64,000 bases of DNA from Entoloma clypeatum (Eukaryota > Basidiomycota > Agaricomycetes > Agaricales > Entolomataceae): NCBI GenBank assembly GCA_963565915.1, contig OY751487.1, positions 5,022,001-5,086,000 on the forward strand. The letters run 5' to 3'. Both the position numbers and the translations under genes were made by a program. The notes under the pieces were generated by a model. The model worked only from the letters and a program-made list of their open reading frames with translations, was not told the DNA's origin and did not search any database. Shown here piece after piece: positions 43,819 through 54,449 of the stretch (position 1 is its first letter; every line of letters starts with the position of its first letter).

Positions 43819-45500
43819 CATCAGCAAAACCACATGCTGATGGCATGCATGGCATGTCTGGCAATGTCTGGTAGTATGACAACACAACGTGCCATACTAC
43901 CAGATCTTGGCCACACCACCCAGCTTTTTGTATGTATGCCAGATACTTGTATGCACTCATATGCTTGTATCATTCATTTTTCGCAACATAATCTTTGAGA
44001 CATATATTAAGAGCCCCTTTAATGTAGTTCATTTCAATAAGCAAATGATAATGTGATACGAAACAATAAATAAAAAAGGGTTCGATGTCGTGGATGCTGC
44101 ACCCCTGCTTCCCACACGTCGTCTCTGAAGACCTTTTGCCTCACAAGTGCATCCCTTGGTGACTCCATTGTGTCTCTCTGAGTATCGTGGCATGGTGTGG
44201 AGGCTTACCAAGGTGTGTTGTCGTGACAAGTGGGGCGAGGGGGTGTTGCGGGGAACGAGGGACGAGGGGGAGAAGGGAGGCAAGAAGACATTGGTTGGGA
44301 TGGCAACCGGGCAACATGTCAATATTTGGCACCGGTGTCCAAACTCCATCAACCCTGAGCCGGCAACTTCCGATGTTGAACATTGAAAGTTGAACCGCAG
44401 TCAGAGTGTCTTGTCGCCTCCGTCTTTTTCCCCATCACCTACCCATATGTCTTTCCCCCCCTCATTTTCCTTTTCCTATCGCTCCGCACGATAAACCACT
44501 AAGTGTGGCACCCTCCTAGGTAAGTCATTGGCCATGCCATGTCATAAAACCATCACTCACCGTATTAACAGACTAGGTTACACATTCAGCAGACACTGGT
44601 AAGCCCCCACTGCCATGCCATGCCACAGTACCTGCTGACCACCTTCATAGGCTTATACCACTCTCTCAACGTCCACGCGACTGGTCTGCGACTACAGGCC
44701 CGAGCATGTGTGTGTGTCCGTGGCGATAAACAAGGGCCGGGGAGGTTAGGGTCACCGTTTCGAAGAGGTGCAGAAGGGGGGGGATCACTGAGGGGCATGC
44801 GTGCGAGCCGGGGGGGTGAGGAATGGATGGCGCGCGGGGGCGTTGAATTCGACGTTCCCTTATATTGTTTTTCTTTTGTATCTAGGCTTGAGTAGATTTT
44901 TAGTAGTAGAGTCTAATATAATGATTATTTCTCAATCTATTTCTAAATGCAAGGAGTATTAAAGGGGCTTGGGAAATGATTATGGTTCGATTATGGCTCG
45001 AGGGTGTAGCCAGAAAAAATAATGTGCTCGCGATGGTATATATGCTTCTATACTGAAAGATGGTAGTGTGGCAATGGCTGGTGACGTGATGGTGATACTG
45101 GCTGGTCCGTTGCCATGCAAGTAATGAAATACCCGACGTAGGCAGCCCAAAGGGCGCTCAAGACGTATCGGTATGAAGGCATAGTGGAAGCTCTACTGAC
45201 CTGGTTAAGAGTAACTATAGAGAGTCTAGAAGCTATACTAGCTGGTTAGTTAACTCAGAGAACTGGGGTGTTCAAGAAGTTAGGATTCATCGTACTAAAT
45301 ACATGGGTATTTATACTAATCCAATATGCGCACGGACCATTGTACAAACAATGCATAAACAAGTCATTCGTCCGTGGTTGTACCATAAACTCACATATAT
45401 GGTAACAGTGACTTATAGTCACTTCCTGTGACAAGCACATGGTGCGACATATCTGGCGATATGTTCAACAGCAAGCCAGCAGCATGTGGGTTTGCTGATG
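43819..45500. mobile_element. TIR element with CATCAGCAAA ends, split by a solo LTR
   Basis: Left end CATCAGCAAAACCACATGCT. Right end, inverted and with the LTR removed, CATCAGCAAACCCACATGCT. The match continues as TGGC-TGCATGGCA on both sides, so the TIR is about 35 bp. Without the LTR and one copy of its duplication the element is about 1.3 kb. No transposase recognised. The CATCAGCAAA end is shared with the short dispersed repeats at 20749, 29474, 34961 and 36270. No convincing longer target duplication. Confidence 0.65.
45122..45470 (-). repeat. Solo LTR of Copia family 1
   Basis: 349 bp, flanked by GCAAG on both sides (45117-45121, 45471-45475). Nearly identical to the 3' LTR of the full element; I see one difference. 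It arose by recombination between the LTRs of a former full insertion. Confidence 0.95.
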
Positions 45501-45558
45501 CAACGACGACTGTTGCATTCACAACCCATTCGCGAGAATTTTTTGCAACCATCCCAAC

Positions 45559-46757
45559 TAGTGCTCGGGGATTTTCACAGGGCTAATTAGCCCCGGTAAA
45601 TTAGCGTCAATTTCATTTTGCTCGAAAACCCCATGTATTTTAAAGTAAATTAGCCCAAGGTCGGGAACTGAAAAAAAAAAAATATGCTGGAAATTGAAAT
45701 TATAGATAGTTTGCAAACGCATGCCAAGTACAACTCTCGAACGTCGAGAATGATTGTGGACAGAGTTAATACCCTATGTTCCTATCTTCTCAGACTACCA
45801 AAGTCCCTACCAGTTGCATGCGACACCTCCCGATATAACTTCAATCACTTCAGCCCTGATGTTGATTTTATTCAAGACAATGGCGAAGAGGCTGCTACTA
45901 ACTGAGAGCTTGAGGTCATACTAGGTTCACGTGCAAGCGGTGCACTGGTCCTCCCGGAACGTGGGCCTGGTGTTGTTGAGCTGGCAAATGTCCTCAAGAA
46001 GTTCATCCAGAATTTTCCGCACTCGGCGCTGCCACTATTATGGTTAACAGATGTTACAAAAGCAGCAGAAGGTACAATAGTGCCTGAACTCTTCGCCTTT
46101 TGCTATACTCAATCTTGCTCAGAAAAAGAAAAGGAAGGAGAAGCCCATTGTTAAGTGGCGGGACATGCAGACGACTATTCATGGTGTGGATGATGTAGCT
46201 ATGTCATCAAAATCATCTCCAACAGAAAAGCCTCCTGCATTGGAACAGGACTTGGATGACATTGAGCCGGGAGGGGTCGAAGACTACAAGTCTGATGCTG
46301 AAACTTCATCAAAAGAAACTGGTGATGGTTTGACTTGGCTTGACGGTCCCCCACCAAACCTCGACAATGTGGAGCGACGCGTCTTCAACATCGCAGACAC
46401 TGTTGATGTTGGTTCATCGTACCTTCTCGATCTGCTTGATTCAACACCGTCTGTGGTGCGGAATCAGCCTGGTAATCGTCCCAAGGCGCCACCATCCTCA
46501 GTGCCGATGCCGACGGCTCCAAAGGATAAGGATTGGGCGGTTTGGTGATATCAGATTGGTGATCGTTAGTCGGCCCTCGAGGCTAATTTACATAAAAATT
46601 GGTATTTTAAGGCTAATTTACTGGTTAATTAGCGCTAATTAGCCCATACCTAATCTCTGTTAATTAGCTTTAAAATACGAGGGTAAATTAGAAAAATTCT
46701 GAGCGCCTTGCTAATTTACTGGTCAATTAGACATCGTGTGAAAATCCCCGAGCACTA
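45559..46757. mobile_element. 1.2-kb hAT-like element
   Basis: Perfect ends of 20 bp, TAGTGCTCGGGGATTTTCAC on the left and its inverse on the right. The 8-bp duplication ATCCCAAC is at 45551-45558 and 46758-46765. Subterminal parts repeat GCTAATTA/TTAATTAGC. The interior has an ORF at 46165-46548 (127 codons, acidic, with SSKSSPTEKPPALEQDLDDI) preceded by protein-like sequence (GALVLPERGPGVVELANVLK at about 45935-45995) in a broken frame. No catalytic region, so non-autonomous. Confidence 0.85.
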
Positions 46758-47002
46758 ATCCCAACCCAGGTTCAAGAGGAGTGAGTCATCCCTGCACATG
46801 GTAATGTTGTGTTGATGTAAAAATATAGGTTTGTACTCTCAAGTGGTAGATAGAACATGATGGTTCCAGTTAGGGCTGGGCACCGTACCTTCGACGGTAT
46901 AGAGGTGTACAGTCAATACGATACGGAATCAACCGTGAACTGTACCGTACTATATCAGGCTTCTTCTACCATGAATCCGATGCTCGTTCTCTTGCCTTCA
47001 GA

Positions 47003-49100
47003 ATGCGCGTCCTCCTACCATCGCTGCTCCCATTCGCCACCGCCCAGACGTGGTGCGGCAAAATTTACAAGCAAACCCCCCACCCCGTCACACCAGGTGG
47101 CCAATTCCTCGTCCCTCCAACCTCCGCCTCCCCACTCCTCGCCTTCCGCTGCGCCGCCGCAGTCCGGCCCTACCTCCCCGAAGACACCTCCCTGCCTGCC
47201 TCTGATCCCTCCTTTGTCTCTGTCATTGTCGACGCGCCCATCACCCACTCCATCATTACCAACGCCGCCGCCATCTCCTCCACCTCCGGCGCCCTCGCAG
47301 TCACCGTCTCGCTCACCAGCGCCCCCGGCACCGTTCTTGCGACGGGGAATGTCGCACTCAATTCAACCGGGACGACACTCCCGTTCTCGTTGGCGGGCCT
47401 GCAGCCCAGCAAGACGCCCTACGGCATCACATGCATGGCCAAGACGAGCAACGGGGAGACTTACACCGCCGTGGCCTCGTTGTCCTACCTCCCCACCCCA
47501 CCAGCTGGGATTGGGTCCGTTACAAAGATGGATCAGAGGACAGGCGCGCTGTTGGCTAGACCTGCCAACGGGAGCCAGCAGCCTTATGCACCTGTCCTGC
47601 CTGTCGGGTTCTACACGTCTTTTGACGACTACCTGGGTGCCGATTTCACCACCCCAGCCACGCTCAAGTCCCAAGGGTCAGTATCATTGGAATTCCCCTC
47701 CTCCAAAGCTAATACTGTCTTAATAGATTCAACGTCGTTCATACCTGGCCCCACTCTGATGTATCTCCCTCACCTTCCTGTCCCAATAGATCCACCCCGT
47801 CCCCACCTTCTCTAATAAAAGCGCCCTCAACCTCGCCCTCAATGCCATGCAAACAGCCAGTGTATACCTCATGTATGACATGCGATAGTACATCTTGTCC
47901 CGTCCCTTTCTGCCACACGCAACCTATCTCACTGGCACTCCCTCAAACAGCTCCTATCAAAACACCACCGCCGTGACCGAACAGATCAACGCCATCAAGT
48001 CCCGGCCCAACCTCCTCCTTTGGTACACTGGCGACGAGCCCGACGGCACCTCTGACCCGCTCAACGCTACCGTCTCCTCCTACAACCTCATCAGCTCCCT
48101 CGATGGCTACCATCCCGTATCGCTCGTGTTGAATTGCCAAGATTATTACTTCTCATCTGTACCCATCCACTTTTCTCCCTTTTGAATTTCGAGCTGATGA
48201 ATGAAATCGATTAGGGAGTACACAGCTGGAACCGACATCGTCATGCAGGACGCATATACGATCGGGAACAACGTCACATACTCAACCGTCTGGGATACGC
48301 CGTGCACGACGACGTACGGTGACTGCGGGTCAGTTTTTTCCCCTCTTGACAACCTTTTATGGCATGCTATATGCTGGCCTGACCAGATGTGACAATTGCC
48401 AAGGCTCCTTTCTCAACATCGCCAACCGCATGGACCAGTTTGCCCAGCGTCTCTTCATCAACGGTTGGGAGCGCACAAAGGCCGTGTGGACCGTCCCGCA
48501 GGGGTTCGGAAACGAGACGTCAGTGTGCCGTCGTTTGTCCCTTCTTGTCTCTTTACTAACAGGAAACACTGTTCATGATGCCAGGTATTGGAAACGGTAT
48601 CCAACAGGCGCAGAGTTCCTCGTCGAGACTATCTTAGGCATCAACCATGGCGGACTCGGTGCGTCTCCTTCTGTCCTCCCCTTGCCCTCTTCCAACCCCA
48701 ACACTGAACAGGCTCAATATCCTGGTCCGACCCGACCCCACCCGCCATCAAATCCTCTGCCTCGACCTTCGCCCTCGCCCTCCCCTCGCTAACACCGTAC
48801 ATCGGCTCCCCACACTCTACCTTCTCTCACCTCACTCTCCGTACCTCCCCGTCTACCCCGCTCGGCATAGACATAGGCATGTGGACATTGACAACAAATG
48901 GCATGACTCACACGCTCGTCCTTGCGACGAACATGGACTACGTGAGCGCTGAGGTCAAGTTGGTGGCGCTGGCGCTCGGGGCGCAAGTCCAGGTGAAGGA
49001 GGTGGTGATTGTGGGTGCGGGCGCGAGTGCAGTAGTGGGAGGGACGGTGCTGAGTTTTGGGAGTGTGGGGAATGGGGCCTGGGTTGTTGGGGGTTCATGA
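47003..49100 (+). CDS. Secreted glycoside-hydrolase-like protein
   Basis: Eight exons: 47003-47676, 47727-47760, 47790-47887, 47951-48158, 48219-48328, 48387-48518, 48585-48658 and 48712-49100. Phases agree throughout, giving 572 aa. The second intron is only 29 nt. The N-terminus MRVLLPSLLPFATA is a short signal peptide. An Ig-like/beta-sandwich N-terminal part follows (to about residue 200). Then comes a TIM-barrel-like part: PVGFYTSFDDYLG, FNVVHTWPHSD, ASVYLMYDMR, RPNLLLWYTGDEPDG (a plausible acid/base Glu), VMQDAYTIG, KAVWTVPQGFG, TGAEFLVETILGINHGGLG. The C-terminus is a beta-rich domain. Overall it resembles uncharacterised fungal extracellular glycosidases of clan GH-A type. Substrate unknown. 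Several N-glycosylation sites are present (NSTG, NSSY, NVT). Confidence 0.75.
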
Positions 49101-50230
49101 CTCTCAGAGGGGCAGGTGGGGGGTGACCGTGAAGGTGCGAATGCGGGGTTCACAGTGATTGTGGTTTTTTGTATTGCTTATTCTTTATTGACGGGATATG
49201 ATACTATTAACTGAGAATCATTAATTTTGGCCCGATCTCGCTCCGAGTCATTTAGTGACCCAACCTAGTCAGGTCTGATATATCAAATACTGTGCTGTAC
49301 AAGTTGCAGCTCCAATAAGTATATCAAGGGGTTTGATACATCAGAGACTTTGATATATTGCAGACTTTGATATATTGCACCTCACTGTAACAGGGCACAT
49401 ACAGATGTATTAACACACCTTCTCAATGTAACTATCAAGCTCAACTGCTCAAATGATCTATACCCAGTGGAATTGGACCATCAGCTGAGTATGATTTTGG
49501 GAGATGGGTGTGAGAAACTGTATTTCGAGCTCTAAGGAAGCAAAACATTGTGTTTCTAGCTTTTTAAAAATATTATTTACATGCCTTAGATTCTGTTCAT
49601 TATTGGGAGAAATCGTGACCACGATAATGTACTAGATAAATGGCTGATCTTTGCCAGCAGATACACCTTGTTGTTTGATATAACATAGATGAGAAGAATT
49701 TTGACAAATTGCCAATTTCATATAAGTAATGTCAAAGGTGAGAAGAGTATGGACAAGTATTGCATAGAGTGATATGTAAATGAAGCTGTGAGAATGTACA
49801 GTCAGTTGTTGCTTTGTTCAAGGTTGGTTGGATGAAATGATACCATTATGTAGTCTTTTTACATTTAGGGCTTTGTGCAGTAGCAGGTCGTGAGCCATTT
49901 TTTGTGTTTGATTTGAGAGGTTCGGGCGTTAGTGAAGAAACATGAATGGCAGTCGATCCATCTAAACTGCGACAAGAACAATGACGTGCATATGATATTA
50001 TCAATTGGCATTTGAATGAAACACTCACAGGACATGAACCACCACAACTTTTTTGATGGTGAAGGCAGTGTTGGCAAATCCAAACCATCCAAACAATTAC
50101 CAAAAATTTTGCAGCAAAGGGCATAGACCATTCACCCGCGAAAGGAGCCCACACTGGAATTGCAGCTTCTGTTATTGATGGAAGAACACTTCACGTTCTC
50201 ACATCCACACCTGTTCATGGAGGATGTCAA
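49101..50230. other. Intergenic, AT-rich
   Basis: Contains a short direct repeat, GACTTTGATATATTGCA, at about 49347 and 49364. No gene recognised. Confidence 0.5.
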
Positions 50231-50855
50231 TGTAATGAACTCCCAGTCATGTGTTCCACGCGACTGCATCCAACACGTCTTTCTTCATTTTATTTTGCAC
50301 TCGTTCTCCTTTCCTTTTCTGTCTTATGTCTCCTTTTATATACATTCACATTCACTCAAATTCTCCTTAGATACTGTATATCACGGACTCACCATATTTG
50401 TTTATCATCTAATTCTTGTCTCCTTTTTTATTTGATTCTCCTTAATACATTTTCCTATAAATACTGTCCAACCTCTGCATGTATTAGGTCATAGAATCAA
50501 CACAGTGTATTTGCCTATCAAATCTTCTTTCTTTGTTATTTTCTCTTGAGAATCCTTTATCCATCTAGGATTAGGTGCTTACAAGTTTGATTCTACCACC
50601 AATCCCTTGACGATGCCATGTCCACTCCGAATCCTGATCCACTTGTCTATCAACCCAACCAAGGACCTCAAGCTCCAAACCCTGCTGATTATGGACTTTC
50701 CGATCCTTCCAATATCATTCCCAATCCTTCTGCGCCTGAGATTGATCCTTCGATGCAACCCAATTATGGTCATCCCAATATAGGTGCTGAACCTACACAT
50801 ATGCAATTCCTGGAAATGCTGTATATGAATCAAGACAAATTCCAAGAAACTATTA
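50231..50855 (+). mobile_element. 5' fragment of a second Gypsy-type element
   Basis: A probable LTR (50231-50583, TGTAA...TTACA) with TATAAA at 50456-50461. TAGAATCAA at 50492-50500 is complementary to TTGATTCTA just after the LTR (50587-50595), i.e. a self-priming layout. A gag start at 50618 is cut off by the Copia copy at 50856. LTR borders are inferred from the inverted ends only, because the other LTR is absent. Confidence 0.5.
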
Positions 50856-50875
50856 TAATGAACTATCCGATGTAG
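50618..50875 (+). pseudogene. Gag N-terminus interrupted by Copia insertion
   Basis: MSTPNPDPLVYQPNQGPQAP ... PTHMQFLEMLYMNQDKFQET, Pro/Asn/Gln-rich as in fungal Gypsy gag leaders. From 50856 the frame runs into the Copia LTR and stops at once. Confidence 0.5.
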
Positions 50876-51180
50876 GCAGCCCAAAGGGCGCTCAAGACAT
50901 AACAGAACTCAGGCATATGGAAGCTACACTAACCTGGTAAAGAGACATTAGTTAAGTAACCAAGAGGCTTGACTAGCTAAGAACATCTCAGAGAACTGGG
51001 GGTTCAAGAGTTAAGATTCACTGGTAGAAATACATGGGTATTTATACAAATCTATAATGCACATGGACCATGTACAAACAATGTATATACAGAGTCCTGT
51101 TTCCGTGGCTATACCATAAACTCACATATGGTAATAGTGACTAAGCACATGATGTGACATATCTGGCGATATGTTCAACA
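50856..51180 (-). repeat. 3' LTR of the truncated Copia copy
   Basis: Keeps TGTTGAACATATCGCCAG and the inverted TAATGAA end. Several small deletions relative to the 349-bp LTR. Confidence 0.85.
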
Positions 51181-54076
51181 CTCCCCCTCACTTAGAATCC
51201 CAGGTAGGTTTCGTAAGTGGAGTATAAGGCTCTTCAAACTCCATTCAGAGTAGAGCTCAGAATTTCTCAAATTCCTGGCGACCAAGCGGCTTGGTAAACA
51301 TATCAGCCAGATTTTCATTTCCCGGAACAAACTGTGGTTCGATCAATCCATCTTGAACTCTATCGCAAATAGTGAAGTGATGGATTGCTATGTGTTTGGT
51401 CCTGTCTTCAGTGACTGGGTTTTGTGCATTGAAAATAACGCCTTGGTTATTTACATGGAATGGCGTTTTGACAATGTTCTGTAGTCCAAGCTCTTTGAAC
51501 AGATGAGCAACCCATTCGCATTCTCGCGAACATTCACTGGCAGCAATCATTTCCGCCTCAGTGGATGAATGTGCCACTGTTTTTTGCTTGCGACTTTTCC
51601 AAAGAACAAGTCCACCTGCAAGCTTAAGGAAATATTCCAATTGGGACTTTTGATCAGAAGGGTCTGATGCCCAATCTGAATCTGTCCATGCTTTGAAAGA
51701 AGCCTTGGATTGACCATCATAAACAATAGAATAGTCTTGAGTACCGACAAGATATCTGACAATCCTCAGAGCATATTTCTCATGCTCTTCAGAAGGGTTT
51801 GCAGACATCTGTGACATTTTCGCAACTGCAAACGCAATGTCTGGTCTCGTTCCAATGGACAAGTACAACAATGATCCAATGATCATTTGGCACCTTGTTT
51901 TGAGTGTGGGATTCACCTCCCCCTTATTTGGTACAGGATAATAACCCTTTGGGAGTGGAGTGTCAGCTGCCTTTGCATTTTCTAAGCCAAAGCACTTGAT
52001 GATCTTCTTCAGGTATTCTGACTGATCGATTGTTACAATCTGCCTTTTTGAGTCTTGCCATATTCTCATATGTAAGAATTCTTTGGTAATACCAAGATCA
52101 CGACTTTTCCATTTAATCATAAAGTCAGATTTGATCTTGTGAACAAGACCTGGGTTTGATCCCATAAACAGGCCATTATCAACATAGATCAGAGTGATTA
52201 TTAAGTCGCCTGTCTGTTTGTTGTGGTAAACAAAGACACCTGAGTCAGTTCTACATCTAGTAAAACCTAGCTTCTCCATTGATGCGTTGAGCGCGATCCA
52301 CCACGCTCTCGCAGCCTGCTTTAGGCCATAGAGTGCTTTTAATAAATGGATTACTTTCCGTTCTTGGCCTTTGACTATGAAGCCTTCAGGTTGATTCATA
52401 TAGATTTCTTCATCAAGTTCTCCATAGAGGAAAGCTGATTTTACATCTATGCCTTCAATCACCCATCCTTCAAGCACAGCTACAGCGAAGAGGATTCAGA
52501 TAGTTTCAAAGTGTATCACAGGTGAGAAGATCTCATCAAAATCAATACCCTTGATCTGTGAGAAACCCTTGGCAACAAGTCGTGCCTTCTTTCGTCCATC
52601 TGTTTTGATGTCGAATACCCATCGATGTCTGATGGTTTTATGACCTTTGGGCAGGTCAACCAATTCAAAGATGTTGTGCTTCCGGAGGGCCTCTAGTTCC
52701 TCACAGCATGCTGCTTTCCATTCAAGCTTTTCCTTTTCAGGAAGCTTATTAATGTCCTTCATTTGTCAAGACTTTGGGTCTTGCGGAATTTTGTCATGTG
52801 CAGGGATTGCCTTAGATAGCCCTAATATAGAGTAATTTCTCTATATTTACATCTGGTTGATCCGGAGTGGAATTGTTCTGATACATCTGAGGATCAGCGG
52901 AGCTAGTTGATGGAACAGTGCCAGATTGCTGTTTGCTGGGCTATGTTCAGGAATTGTAGGTATATCGCCATGAATCCTCCTGAACAGTTCTGCTCCAATC
53001 ACGCTGATTTTGACGCAAGGCCTCAGCCGGGTTATTCCCATAAACATTTCCAGAACGTTGGGGTACAACCCAAATTCAACGAGGACGATCAGTCTGTGGG
53101 TGATCACCTGGTAAGGTGTGACTATCATCAGGTGTGTCAGCGCGCGCACATTTTCCTGGATTGCGAGTCCGAGGAACCCACTGCTGATTTTCAGTGGTGT
53201 CTTGTCTATTCGTTCTATCAGAAGTCTGATTAGAACTTTCGGGAAGCTGCCCAGTTTGATCACTATTTGTTTCAGGGAGGTTATGATCATCATCATGAGT
53301 TCCTGAATCATGCGGGTAATGTGGACTGCCAGGACCATGTGTGTCATTATCTTCCAAATGGAAATCGTCGATTGGTAAATCAGATGGGCCATCATGTCCA
53401 TTTTCATCATTGTTTCCCATATTGTCTGATGTTGGATCATGGTATTGTGTTATCAAAGGTATTTTGTTCATTGTAGAACACTTAGGGAACAGCTGTTCAT
53501 CAAACATTGCTGTGGCACCCATGAAGACCACATTATTTGGAATTCACATAAACCGGTAACCTTTAGTTCCAGTTTTAAATCTGATAAAAATCATGAGTTC
53601 AGATTTAGAGGTAGAAGTGCGAACCTCTTTTGGGAGAGAGACAAATGGAGTTTGGTTATACAAGTGAAGTGCATGTTCTACCGCAAATTGAATCCATATT
53701 TTGGGTAGGCAAGCATCATGCAACATGGCAAGAGCTTTATCCATTAAAGTTCTGTTCAAATGCTCAGCACGACTGTTTTGTTGTGGTTGGTGTGGTACAG
53801 TAACTTCATCCTGGATTCCCATCTCATGCATATCTGCTTGGAATGGTACAAATTCGCCGCTGCCATCAAAACACCAAGTTTTAATTGTCGTATTAAACTG
53901 GTTTTTAACCATGGCATTAAAATCTCGAAGTGCAGAATGTGCATCAGATTTTAGTCTCAATAAAGAGATCCAGGTGTGTGATGTGTAGTCATCAACAAAG
54001 CTGATATAATAATTGTATTTGCCATAAGTCGCCTTCTTGAATTGCTTCAAATCCAAATGGATTAGCTCAAGGGGTG

Positions 54077-54449
54077 TGTTATGCTTAACAAACTGTCCCA
54101 AGGTTCAGGCAGAATATGCAGGAAGTGGAAAGGCGGAGAGCAATGTGATTGCTAAATCTAAGGAATCTACTCTAGTACAAGGGGTTTATATAGGTACTGA
54201 CTATAGGCGGTAGCAGATGAGTCAGTACTGTGGAAGGCAGTGCGCATGAGTAAGGCGACTGCGGAAGGCTATGTACCTTGAGTCATACATACTGCGGAGC
54301 TGAGTAAAGCTACTGCGGAATGAGTCAGAGCGGCAGCGAAGGGAATGGAAATAGATGTTGCAACATAATGTATTCGTAAGAGGGCGCCAAGTCGGGCCGA
54401 TAAGTAAAAGTGATGACGATGTCGTCTGCATATTGTAGAACCCATAACA
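54077..54449 (-). repeat. Solo LTR of the Gypsy family inside Copia
   Basis: 373 bp starting TGTTATGGG and ending TAAGCATAACA (reverse strand), related to the 402-bp LTRs at 57973 and 63418. Flanked by GGGTG on both sides (54072-54076, 54450-54454), so this Gypsy family makes 5-bp duplications. Confidence 0.9.

Noticed and set aside
47003..47248. Out-of-frame ORFs rich in Pro/Ser or Gly over the signal-peptide exon
   Set aside because: Shadow frames of a biased coding sequence. The frame used joins eight exons in phase.
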